From JAWLGW01 sp964569055 (GTDB taxonomy: Bacteria; Planctomycetota; J058): DNA of 30,670 nucleotides. Within the stretch, counting starts at the first letter, position 1, and every line of letters begins with the position of its first letter. This document shows, piece after piece, positions 15,594 to 23,217 of this stretch. The notes beneath the pieces were generated by a model. That model saw nothing but the letters and a program-made list of their open reading frames with translations. It searched no databases and was not told where the DNA came from. The stretch is from the NCBI GenBank assembly GCA_964569055.1, contig CAZMSZ010000045.1, forward strand, positions 1-30,670, written 5' to 3'. The translations under genes and the position numbers were made by a program.

Positions 15594-15854
15594 ATGCCGG
15601 AGCCCCGGGAGCGCGCTCCAGTTCCTGGTGACGCCGCCAGCGACGGGGGCATGGTCGACCTCGACACCTTCGAGCAGATGCGCGCGGCGGAGGAGGCGAG
15701 CCGTCCGGCGGCCCCGCCGGCCGACCCCGACGCGCTGCCGTCGGTCGACGAGGCGCGGCGGCGCGAGCTCAAGGCGCAGGCGCGTCGAATGATCGAGGAG
15801 CGGCTGCGGGCGCGGCGCAAGCAGCGCCGGCTGATGCGTGGAGGGAACGTGTGA
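15594..15854 (+). CDS. Small charged protein heading the TRAP operon, unknown function
   Basis: The 86-residue protein has no signal peptide or membrane helix. The N-terminal half is P/A/E-rich and probably disordered, and the C-terminal half is a strongly basic helix (ARRMIEERLRARRKQRRLMR). AAGGAG 7 bp upstream supports the ATG at 15594. Its TGA overlaps the GTG of the TatT gene (GTGA), so the two are probably translationally coupled. I recognise no family. The basic helix could bind nucleic acid or acidic lipid, but nothing in the sequence decides this. Confidence 0.7.
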   Translation: MPEPRERAPVPGDAASDGGMVDLDTFEQMRAAEEASRPAAPPADPDALPSVDEARRRELKAQARRMIEERLRARRKQRRLMRGGNV

Positions 15855-16897
15855 ACCGGCTCGCCCTGGCGCTCGCGCTGCTGCCGCTCTGCGCCGGCTG
15901 CAGCCTGCAGAAGATGGCCGTGGACCAGATGGTCCCGGTGTTCGTGCAGACCAAGGCCGACTTCGACCGCGTGAGCGTGCCGGCCTACGCGCGCGAGGCG
16001 GGTCCGGGGCTGATCGCGCTCATGAACGGCATGGTGCTGTCGAGCCCCGACAACCCCGACCTACGCCTGATCCAGGCCGAGCTGAACGGCTCGTTCGCGT
16101 TCGCGTTCCTGGAGCAGGACGACCCGGTGTGGGCCGACTTCCACTACACCACCGCGCGGCGGGCGGCGATCGCCGCGCTGGCCGAGGTCGACGACGAGCT
16201 GGCCGCCGCGCTCGAGTCGGCCGGCTCGGAGGAGCTGGCGGCGCTGCTCGCCGAGCAGGACGAGGACGCGGTGCCGGCCTTGTTCTGGTGGGGCTTCGCG
16301 CGGGGCTCGCAGATCAACCTGCACCGCGGCGAGCCGAGCGCGGTGGCCGACCTGGCGCGCGTCGACCAGGTCATGGGCTGGGTGCTCGAGCGCGACCCGG
16401 GCTTCTTCTTCGGCGGGCCGCACCTCTACTTCGGCATGCGCCACCTCGCGCTCCCCGCCAGCCTGGGCGGCGACCCCGCCAAGGGGCTGAAGCACTTCGA
16501 GGAGGTCGACCGGCTGACCGGCGGCAAGATGCTGCTGGCCAAGGTGCTCAAGGCGCAGTTCTACGCGCCGACCCTGGCGGCCACGCCGGCTGGGGCCTCG
16601 ATCGACGAGGTGCTCGCCGCGCAGCGCCGGGCCTGGGACGCGTTCTACGGCGAGCTGACCGCGGTGATCGACGCGCCGGACGACCTGTGGCCCGAGCAGA
16701 CGCTCACCAACGCGGTGGCCAAGCAGCGCGCGCGAGCGCTGCTCGCGCATCCCGACGCGAACAACATCATTCCGCCGGAGGGCGTCGAGAACCCCTACGC
16801 CGAGGCGGCGGGCGGCGGCGGCTGGGGCGATGCCGGCAGCACGTCGGGCGCCGCGGACGGCGGCGACTGGGGCGACGGCGACTGGGGCGGAGACTAG
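15851..16897 (+). CDS. tatT: TRAP transporter TatT-type lipoprotein
   Basis: The 348-residue protein has a lipoprotein-like signal peptide (MNRLALALALLPLCAGC, probable lipid Cys17; the preceding C-A-G is an imperfect lipobox). A helical TPR-like body follows (FAFLEQDDPVWADFHYTTAR, ALFWWGFARGSQINL, FFFGGPHLYFGMRHLALPAS), with the pattern of the TatT family known from Treponema TRAP systems, which associates with the DctP-type protein in the periplasm. The C-terminus is a Gly-rich tail with GDWG repeats, also found at the end of DctM from the same operon. The GTG start at 15851 overlaps the preceding stop by 4 bp. Direct adjacency to dctP supports the call. Confidence 0.85.
   Translation: MNRLALALALLPLCAGCSLQKMAVDQMVPVFVQTKADFDRVSVPAYAREAGPGLIALMNGMVLSSPDNPDLRLIQAELNGSFAFAFLEQDDPVWADFHYTTARRAAIAALAEVDDELAAALESAGSEELAALLAEQDEDAVPALFWWGFARGSQINLHRGEPSAVADLARVDQVMGWVLERDPGFFFGGPHLYFGMRHLALPASLGGDPAKGLKHFEEVDRLTGGKMLLAKVLKAQFYAPTLAATPAGASIDEVLAAQRRAWDAFYGELTAVIDAPDDLWPEQTLTNAVAKQRARALLAHPDANNIIPPEGVENPYAEAAGGGGWGDAGSTSGAADGGDWGDGDWGGD
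16858..16896 (+). repeat. GDWG-coding repeat at the 3' end of tatT
   Basis: GGCGACTGGGGC units encode GGDWGDGDWGGD directly before the stop codon. The same nucleotide unit occurs four times at the end of dctM (21606-21678). Confidence 0.7.
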
Positions 16898-16906
16898 GAG
16901 GGCGTG

Positions 16907-17968
16907 ATGCGACTCGACACGACGCTGGCGATGGGGGTGCTCGCGGCCCTGCTGGGGACGGCGACGCCCGTGTGGGCCGACCCGCCGCCCCCCCCGCCTC
17001 CTCCCCCGCCGGCGCAGGTCACGCTGCGCATCGCCACCCAGGCCCCCGAGGGGACCGTCTGGATGGACGCCCTCATGGACATCAAGAAGACGGTCCTGAG
17101 CGGCACCCGCGGGCGGGTCGAGCTGCAGTACTTCCCCAACGGGAGCCAGGGCGACGAGAAGGCCGTGATCGAGCGGATGCAGGTCGGCCTGATCCACGGC
17201 GGCCTGTTCACCGGGATCGGCCTGGGCGAGATCCTGCCCGAGGTGCGGATCCTCGAGGTCCCGTTCCTCTACGAGACCAAGGCCGAGATCGACGCGGTCA
17301 AGGCGGCCCTCGCCGACGAGCTGACCGCGGGCTTCGACGCCAAGGGCTTCGTGTTCCTGGGCTGGGCCGAGGTGGGCTGGGCCTACATCTTCTCCAAGGT
17401 CGAGGGGCGGACCCTCGACGAGCTGCGCCAGCGCAAGATCTGGGTGTGGCAGGGCGACCCGCTGGCGGAGCGCACGTTCCAGGTCTACCAGCTCTCGGGC
17501 GTGCCGCTGCCGTTGACCGACGTCCTGACCTCGCTCGAGACCGGCATGATCGACTCGGTCTACAACTCGCCCTACGGGCTGGTCGGCCTGCAGTGGCACC
17601 GCAACATCCGCTACATGAGCCGCATGACCGTCGGCCACGGGACGGGCGCGCTCCTGGTCGCGAAGAAGGAGTGGCTCAAGATCCCCCCGCCGGTGCGCGA
17701 GAACATCGCCAAGGTGGCGCGCAAGCGGCTCGACGTCCTGCTCGACGAGGTCCGCGTCAAGAACGAGGAGACGATCGGCGAGCTGGAGGCGAGCGGGGTC
17801 AAGGTGCTCCCGATCCCGGCCGACGAGCTGCCGCTGTACCGGGAGCTCGGCAGCAAGGTGGCCGACTCGCTGGTCGGCACGCTGTGGTCGCAGGAGCTGT
17901 TGGACCGGGTGCGTAAGATCGTGGCCGAGACCCGCGCCAAGAACCCGAACCAGCCGCGCGGCGAGTAG
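16907..17968 (+). CDS. dctP: TRAP transporter substrate-binding protein DctP
   Basis: The 353-residue protein has a Sec signal peptide (cut probably after VWA24), a run of ten prolines (residues 26-35), then a DctP fold starting VTLRIATQAPEGTVWMDALM and including VGLIHGGLFTGIGL, EVPFLYETKAEID and LTSLETGMIDSVYNSPYGL. DctP proteins deliver ligand from the periplasm to the DctQM permease. The conserved Arg that usually binds a ligand carboxylate (in the LK-x-R-V segment) is Trp179 here (RKIWVWQGD), so the ligand may not be a typical acid, or it is bound differently. AGGAGG lies 5 bp upstream of the ATG at 16907, which I prefer over the GTG at 16904. dctQ follows after 90 bp. Confidence 0.9.
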   Translation: MRLDTTLAMGVLAALLGTATPVWADPPPPPPPPPPAQVTLRIATQAPEGTVWMDALMDIKKTVLSGTRGRVELQYFPNGSQGDEKAVIERMQVGLIHGGLFTGIGLGEILPEVRILEVPFLYETKAEIDAVKAALADELTAGFDAKGFVFLGWAEVGWAYIFSKVEGRTLDELRQRKIWVWQGDPLAERTFQVYQLSGVPLPLTDVLTSLETGMIDSVYNSPYGLVGLQWHRNIRYMSRMTVGHGTGALLVAKKEWLKIPPPVRENIAKVARKRLDVLLDEVRVKNEETIGELEASGVKVLPIPADELPLYRELGSKVADSLVGTLWSQELLDRVRKIVAETRAKNPNQPRGE

Positions 17969-18058
17969 CCGGGTCTCCGGAAGGCCGAGTGTGAGCAGCG
18001 CTCGCAGGGTCGATCAGCAGGGCCCCGCGCGTCCGCGCCGGCGCGTCGAGGCGGCGCG

Positions 18059-19270
18059 GTGAGCGCGCCCGCCGAGCCCAACGTCCCCGGCTGGCTGCGC
18101 GGGCTGCGCGCGGCCGACGGCGCGATCCAGCGGGTCGAGGTCGCGGTGTGCGTCCTCTCGCTGGCCGTCATGATCCTGCTGGCCTTCGCGCAGGTGTTCT
18201 TGCGCCAGTTCCGCGGGCTCGAGCTCGGGCCGCTGGTGGTGCCCGCCCCGGTGGCCTGGTTCGACAACATCGCGCGCCACCTCGTGATCTGGGTGGGGCT
18301 GCTCGGCGCGAGCCTCGCCACGGCCGAAGGGCGGCACATCGCGATCGAGGCCGCGCCCAAGCTGTTCGGGGTGCGCGGGCGCCGGCGGATCGAGGTGGTG
18401 ACCCACCTCGCCGCGCTCGCGATCACCGGCGTGCTCCTGGCGCTGTGCGTGATCTACATGCTCCGCCTGCAGGTGCCCAACGAGGCGCACCTGTTCGACG
18501 TGCAGGCGATCGACCTCAAGGTCTATCGCTGGCCGCTGCTGCTGGTGGTCCCGCTCGGGCTGGCGCTCATGTGCTGGCGGTTCGGGCTGCGGATCCTCGA
18601 GGCGCTGGTGCTCGACGACGCCAGCTACCAGGCGCTGCGCGAGGACAAGGAGCTCGAGGGGCTCGAGGCGCGCCAGGAGCAGCAGGAGGTCGACCTCTTG
18701 CTCGAGAGCAGCCGGCTGGCGAGCCAGGCCGAGGGCGCGCCGGCGCTCGACCGCGAGTCGGCCCGCGCCGAGCGGGCGCGGGCGCTGGGATCGGGGCGCG
18801 CGTCGGCCGGTTCGTCCGCTGCGAGCGGCTCCGCCGCAGGAGCGGCGCCCGCGGCCGCCGCGGGCGCGCCGGCGGCGGCGGGCGCCGCCGCAGCCAGGCC
18901 GCCCCAGGAGCGCGAGCGAGGCGGCTCGGCGCTCCGCTCGACCGACGAGATCCCGGTGTATCGCGAGCTGGCCGACGACGAGGACCTGCTCGAGCCCGAG
19001 CTGCGGCGCGGGGCGGCCCTGATCGACTCCTCCGAGGAGCTCGACCCGGCCAGCGGGGTGGAGGACCTCGCCCGCGAGGCCGACGAGGCCGAGGAGGCGG
19101 TCGACGCGGTGGCCGACACCGAGCGGCTCCGGCTCGACCGCGAGGTCGTCGAAGACCCCGAGGCGCTCGAGGCGCGCGCGACCACCCAGCGGCTGGCGCG
19201 CGGGGACCTCCCTGGCGAGGAGCGCGCGCGGGTCGTGATCGTGGTCCGTCGCAGCGGAGGCGACGCGTGA
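18059..19270 (+). CDS. dctQ: TRAP transporter small permease DctQ with long acidic tail
   Basis: The first 195 of 403 residues form a DctQ-type small permease with four membrane helices (about residues 28-48, 80-98, 117-140 and 158-180) and motifs such as VFLRQF and WVGLLGASLATAEGRHIAIE. DctQ partners DctM in the membrane. About 200 residues follow that DctQ proteins normally lack: a helical E/Q-rich part, an Ala/Gly low-complexity stretch (GAAPAAAAGAPAAAGAAAAR) and an acidic part (READEAEEAVDAVADTERL). The tail is probably cytoplasmic. The GTG at 18059 begins the gene, and its stop overlaps dctM by 4 bp. Whether the tail is functional is open. Confidence 0.88.
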   Translation: MSAPAEPNVPGWLRGLRAADGAIQRVEVAVCVLSLAVMILLAFAQVFLRQFRGLELGPLVVPAPVAWFDNIARHLVIWVGLLGASLATAEGRHIAIEAAPKLFGVRGRRRIEVVTHLAALAITGVLLALCVIYMLRLQVPNEAHLFDVQAIDLKVYRWPLLLVVPLGLALMCWRFGLRILEALVLDDASYQALREDKELEGLEARQEQQEVDLLLESSRLASQAEGAPALDRESARAERARALGSGRASAGSSAASGSAAGAAPAAAAGAPAAAGAAAARPPQERERGGSALRSTDEIPVYRELADDEDLLEPELRRGAALIDSSEELDPASGVEDLAREADEAEEAVDAVADTERLRLDREVVEDPEALEARATTQRLARGDLPGEERARVVIVVRRSGGDA

Positions 19271-21723
19271 GCGCGCACGCTCCCACCCCCGAGGGCCTCT
19301 CCGCCGTGCGGCTGCCCTGGCGCGGCCCGCTCTCGCTGTTCGCCCCGCTCCCCTGGGGCTCGCGGCTGGGCCTGTTCGCCGCGGCCCTGGTCGTGCTGCT
19401 GGCGGCCTGCGGCGCGCCGCTCGTGGGGCTCGAGCCCGTGGCGGCCGACGCGCCGGGCGCGCCCAAGCTCACCAGCGTCAGCCCGGCCGAGGGCCCGCCC
19501 GCCGGCGGGCAGCGGGTGACCCTCCACGGCGAGGGCTTCGCGCCCGGCATGACGGTGTGGCTGGGCGAGGCGCTGGTCTACGACGCCGAGGTCGCGGCCG
19601 ACGGCAAGAGCCTGACCTTCGTCGCCCCGGCCACGCGCGCCGGAGTGGTGCTCGACGTCGCCGTCGGGCGGACCGAGGGCTTCGGCGACGTCACCCAGCG
19701 GGTGGTGCTCCCCAAGGCCTACCGCACCGGCGGCCTGTCGCGCGCGGGCGTGGCCTGGGTGGGGCTGGGCCTGGCGGCGCTGGCCCTGCTCGGGACCCCG
19801 CTGTACGCGGTGATCGCGGCCACCGCCTGCCTGGGCCTGTTCCTCGAGGTGCAGACCAAGGCCGACCTCGGCTTCTTCACCTCGGGCGAGCGGGCGGGCG
19901 CGGGGGCGAACCTGTTCATCTCCTGGCTCGGGCCCATGGGGGACTCGCCCCTGTTCATCGCGATCCCGCTGTTCACGTTCGCGGGGACGCTCATGAGCGA
20001 GTCGCGCGCGCCGACCCGCCTGATCAACCTGTGCCGCGCCCTGATCGGCTGGATGCCCGGCGGGCTGGCGCTGGTCACGCTGATCGCGTGCAGCTTCTTC
20101 ACCGCCTTCACCGGCGCCTCGGGCGTCACGATCATCGCCCTGGGCGGGCTGCTGTTCCCCATCCTCCTGCGCGAGCGCTACCCCGACCGGTTCAGCCTGG
20201 GCCTGCTGACCACCGGCGGCAGCCTGGGGCTCCTGTTCCCGCCCTCGCTGCCGGTGATCGTGTACGGCCTGGTGGCCGGCGTCGACGTGGGCCGCCTGTT
20301 CCAGGCGGCGCTGGTCCCTGGGATCCTCCTGATCGTGTTCCTGGGCGTGACCGCGTTCGTGGTCGCGCTCCGGCGCGACGTGCCGCGCCACCCGTTCACC
20401 TTCGGCGAGCTGGGGCGCGCGGCGCGGGGCGCGCTGTGGGAGCTCCCCCTCCCGGTGATCGTGGTCGGCGGGATCTACTCGGGCCTGATCACCGCCGCCG
20501 AGGCGGCGGCGGTCACCGCGCTGTACGTGATCGTGACGACCGTGGTGATCTACCGCGACGTCGAGCTGCGCGCGCTGCCGGGGATCGTGCGGCGCACGGT
20601 CGTGCTCGTCGGCGCGATCCTGGTGATCATGGGCACGGCGCTCGGCTTCGCCGACTGGCTCTCGTTGGAGCGGATCCCCCAGCAGATCCTGGCGGCCATG
20701 CAGGAGCACATCGACGATCGGCTCACGTTCCTGCTGATGCTGAACGGGTTCTTGCTGATCGTCGGCTGCCTGATGGACATCTTCAGCGCCACCCTGGTGG
20801 TCGTGCCGCTGATCGCGCCGGTGGCCCAGGAGTTCGGGGTCGACCCCTACCACCTCGCGGTGATCTTCCTGGTCAACCTCGAGATCGGCTACTCCACCCC
20901 GCCGGTCGGGATCAACCTGTTCATCGCCTCCCTCCGCTTCCGGCGGCCGGTGTTCGAGCTGTATCGAGCGTCGATCCTGTTCATCCTGGTCATGCTCGCG
21001 GCCCTGGCGGTGGTCACCTACATCCCGGCCTGCTCGCTCGGGCTGTTCGACGGGTTGCCGCAGGTGAAGGTCGAGGCGCCAGGCGACGGGCCCGCGCCGC
21101 TCACCGTGCAGCAGTACGACGACGTCACGATCACCGCCGAGGTGCGGGCGGGCGACGTGACGATCGCCGACGCCCGGGCGGCGCGCGACGCGGCGCTCGC
21201 GGCGCTGCGCGCGGCCGAGCAGGAGCTCGGGCTGGAGTGGGGCGTCCTCGACCAGCGGGTGGAGGAGGCCGAGCGGGCCCTCGACGTGGCCGCGGACCGC
21301 CAGGCGCGCGCCAGCGCCCGGGCCGCGCTCAAGGCCGCGGTCGCCGACCGCGCGCCGCTCGCGCCGGCGGCCGAGGCGTTCGAGCGCGCCCGCCAGCAGC
21401 TCGACGAGCTCCAGACCCTGGAGCGCACGCTGCGCTGGCGCTCGCGCCTGGGCGGGGTCGAGTCGACCGGCGCCACGTTCTCGACCTCGCTGCTCGGGCC
21501 GGGCACGCACGTGGTGAGCGTCACCGCCCAGGACGGCCGCCGACACGTCGCCCAGGACACGATCACGATCGTCGTCGAGCCCGCCCCCGAGCAGCCGACC
21601 GACGGCGGCGGCGACTGGGGCGAGGGGGGCGACTGGGGCGGCGGCGACTGGGGCGAGGGCGACTGGGGCGACTCGGGCGGTGACGAGGCTCCGCAGGACC
21701 CGCCGGCCGACGGGCCCAGGTGA
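19267..21723 (+). CDS. dctM: TRAP transporter large permease DctM with IPT and Ig-like/coiled-coil extensions
   Basis: The 818-residue protein is nearly twice the usual DctM length of about 430. Residues 1-60 hold a hydrophobic segment ending in a lipobox-like LAAC, and residues 65-142 an IPT/TIG domain (LTSVSPAEGPPAGGQRVTLH). Residues 155-595 are the DctM core, with PLFIAIPLFTFAGTLMSES, FFTAFTGASGVTIIALGGLL, GGSLGLLFPPSLPVIVYGL and NLEIGYSTPPVGINLF. After the last helix comes an Ig/PKD-like domain (QQYDDVTITAEVRAGDVTI ... GTHVVSVTAQDG) split by a coiled coil (about 635-715). The tail has four GDWG repeats. Both stop and start overlap their neighbours by GTGA. The extra domains probably face the periplasm and could contact DctP or TatT; this is inference. 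Confidence 0.9.
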   Translation: MSAHAPTPEGLSAVRLPWRGPLSLFAPLPWGSRLGLFAAALVVLLAACGAPLVGLEPVAADAPGAPKLTSVSPAEGPPAGGQRVTLHGEGFAPGMTVWLGEALVYDAEVAADGKSLTFVAPATRAGVVLDVAVGRTEGFGDVTQRVVLPKAYRTGGLSRAGVAWVGLGLAALALLGTPLYAVIAATACLGLFLEVQTKADLGFFTSGERAGAGANLFISWLGPMGDSPLFIAIPLFTFAGTLMSESRAPTRLINLCRALIGWMPGGLALVTLIACSFFTAFTGASGVTIIALGGLLFPILLRERYPDRFSLGLLTTGGSLGLLFPPSLPVIVYGLVAGVDVGRLFQAALVPGILLIVFLGVTAFVVALRRDVPRHPFTFGELGRAARGALWELPLPVIVVGGIYSGLITAAEAAAVTALYVIVTTVVIYRDVELRALPGIVRRTVVLVGAILVIMGTALGFADWLSLERIPQQILAAMQEHIDDRLTFLLMLNGFLLIVGCLMDIFSATLVVVPLIAPVAQEFGVDPYHLAVIFLVNLEIGYSTPPVGINLFIASLRFRRPVFELYRASILFILVMLAALAVVTYIPACSLGLFDGLPQVKVEAPGDGPAPLTVQQYDDVTITAEVRAGDVTIADARAARDAALAALRAAEQELGLEWGVLDQRVEEAERALDVAADRQARASARAALKAAVADRAPLAPAAEAFERARQQLDELQTLERTLRWRSRLGGVESTGATFSTSLLGPGTHVVSVTAQDGRRHVAQDTITIVVEPAPEQPTDGGGDWGEGGDWGGGDWGEGDWGDSGGDEAPQDPPADGPR
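21606..21678 (+). repeat. GDWG-coding repeat near the 3' end of dctM
   Basis: GGCGACTGGGGC-type units encode four GDWG motifs separated by one to three small or acidic residues. The units match those ending tatT 4.7 kb upstream. Confidence 0.7.
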
Positions 21724-23156
21724 GCGGGGCCGCGGCGGAGGGGGCGCGCTACGGCCGGGTCACGCCGGCGCTGCTCGAGCGGCTGCGCGAGGCGGTCGGC
21801 GCGGCCCACGTCGTGACCGAGGCCGAGGCGCTCGCGCCGCTCGCGCGCGACGAGACCGAGGACCTGCGCGGCGCGCCGGAGGCGGCGGTGTTCCCGGCCA
21901 CCACGGCCGAGGTCCAGGCGGTCGCCCGCGCCTGCGCCGCGGCGCGGGTGCCGATTACCACCCGCGGCGGCGGGACGGGGCTGTCGGGAGGCGCGGTCCC
22001 GAGCGCAGGCGGGGTGGTGCTCTCGACCCGGCGCATGGACCGGATCCTCGAGCTCGACCGCGAGAACGCGGTCGTGGTCGTGCAGCCCGGGGTCGTCACC
22101 CAGACCCTGCAGGAGACCGTGGAGGCGGCGGGGCTGTTCTACCCGCCCGACCCCGCCAGCCGCGGCTCGTGCGTGATCGGCGGCAACGTGGCCGAGTGCG
22201 CGGGCGGCCCGCGCTGCGTGAAGTACGGCGTCACCAAGCGCTACGTGCTCGGGCTCGAGGCCGTGCTCCCGAGCGGCGAGGCGATCCGCCTGGGCGGCAA
22301 GCTGCGCAAGGACGTGACCGGCTACGACCTCGTCCACCTGCTGGTCGGGAGCGAGGGGACGCTCGCGATCGTCACCGAGGTCACCCTCGACCTCCTCCCG
22401 CTCCCGACCGCGAGCCGCACGCTGCTGGCGCCGTTCCCCAGCCTGGAGGCGGCGGCGGCGGCGGTGGCGCGGATCTTCCAGGCCGGGATCGTCCCCTGCG
22501 CCTGCGAGCTGATCGCGCGCCCGGCCCTCCGCGCGGCGGAGGAGCACCTCCGCCGCCGGTTCCCCGCCGAGGTGGCCGCGGCCGAGGCCACGCTCCTGCT
22601 CGAGGTCGACGGCGGCCACGACGAGGACGTCGAGCGCGACGCGCTGCGCCTGGGCGAGGTGTGCCTCGCGGCCGGGGCCGAGGACGTGGTGCTCGCCGGC
22701 AACCTCGAGCGCGCCCGCGAGCTGTGGGCGATCCGCCGCGCCGTGGGCGAGGCGGTCAAGCGCCTGGGCGACTACCGGGAGTACGACGTCTCGATCCCGC
22801 GCGCCGCGATCCCCGCCGCGCTGCGCGCGATCGACGAGGAGCTGGCCCCGCTGGGCGTGCGCGCCCTGTCCTACGGGCACGCGGGCGACGGCAACCTGCA
22901 CGTCAACCTGCTCCGCGACGAGCTGCCCCACGAGCGCTGGCTCGAGGTGCGCGACGCGGCCGGGCGCGCGATCGTGCGGCGGATCGTGGCCCTCGGCGGC
23001 ACGATCTCGGGCGAGCACGGGATCGGCCGCGTGCAGCGCGACCTGCTCCCGCTCCAGCTCGGCCCGACCGAGCTGCGGCTGCACCGCGCGATCAAGCAGG
23101 CGTTCGACCCGCTCGGGCTGCTGAACCCGGGGGTGTTGTTGCCCGACCCGACGTGA
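21720..23156 (+). CDS. GlcD-type FAD-linked 2-hydroxyacid dehydrogenase
   Basis: The 478-residue protein has an N-terminal FAD-binding PCMH domain (TTRGGGTGLSGGAVPSAGGV, GGNVAECAGGPRCVKYGVTK, GYDLVHLLVGSEGTLAIVTE) and a C-terminal FAD oxidase domain with YGHAGDGNLHVNLL and GTISGEHGIGRVQRDLLP. Relatives oxidise glycolate, D-lactate or D-2-hydroxyglutarate to 2-oxoacids. No Fe-S domain is fused, and no glcE or glcF neighbour is present. The GTG start at 21720 overlaps the dctM stop by 4 bp (GTGA), so dehydrogenase and transporter are probably co-expressed. This suggests, without proof, that the transported compound or its product is a 2-hydroxyacid. The exact substrate cannot be read. Confidence 0.9.
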   Translation: MSGAAAEGARYGRVTPALLERLREAVGAAHVVTEAEALAPLARDETEDLRGAPEAAVFPATTAEVQAVARACAAARVPITTRGGGTGLSGGAVPSAGGVVLSTRRMDRILELDRENAVVVVQPGVVTQTLQETVEAAGLFYPPDPASRGSCVIGGNVAECAGGPRCVKYGVTKRYVLGLEAVLPSGEAIRLGGKLRKDVTGYDLVHLLVGSEGTLAIVTEVTLDLLPLPTASRTLLAPFPSLEAAAAAVARIFQAGIVPCACELIARPALRAAEEHLRRRFPAEVAAAEATLLLEVDGGHDEDVERDALRLGEVCLAAGAEDVVLAGNLERARELWAIRRAVGEAVKRLGDYREYDVSIPRAAIPAALRAIDEELAPLGVRALSYGHAGDGNLHVNLLRDELPHERWLEVRDAAGRAIVRRIVALGGTISGEHGIGRVQRDLLPLQLGPTELRLHRAIKQAFDPLGLLNPGVLLPDPT

Positions 23157-23175
23157 CTCCGCTGCGGCGCTCGGG

Positions 23176-23181
23176 TAACCT
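23176..23181 (+). promoter_or_regulatory. Candidate -10 element TAACCT before the first RING-like gene
   Basis: GGGTAACCT lies in the 61-bp gap between the dehydrogenase stop and the next ATG. It follows the TAnnnT pattern seen before other genes here. The match is weak. Confidence 0.3.
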
Positions 23182-23217
23182 TCGTCCCGCGCCGGGAGCG
23201 AGAGGATTTGGCGGATC

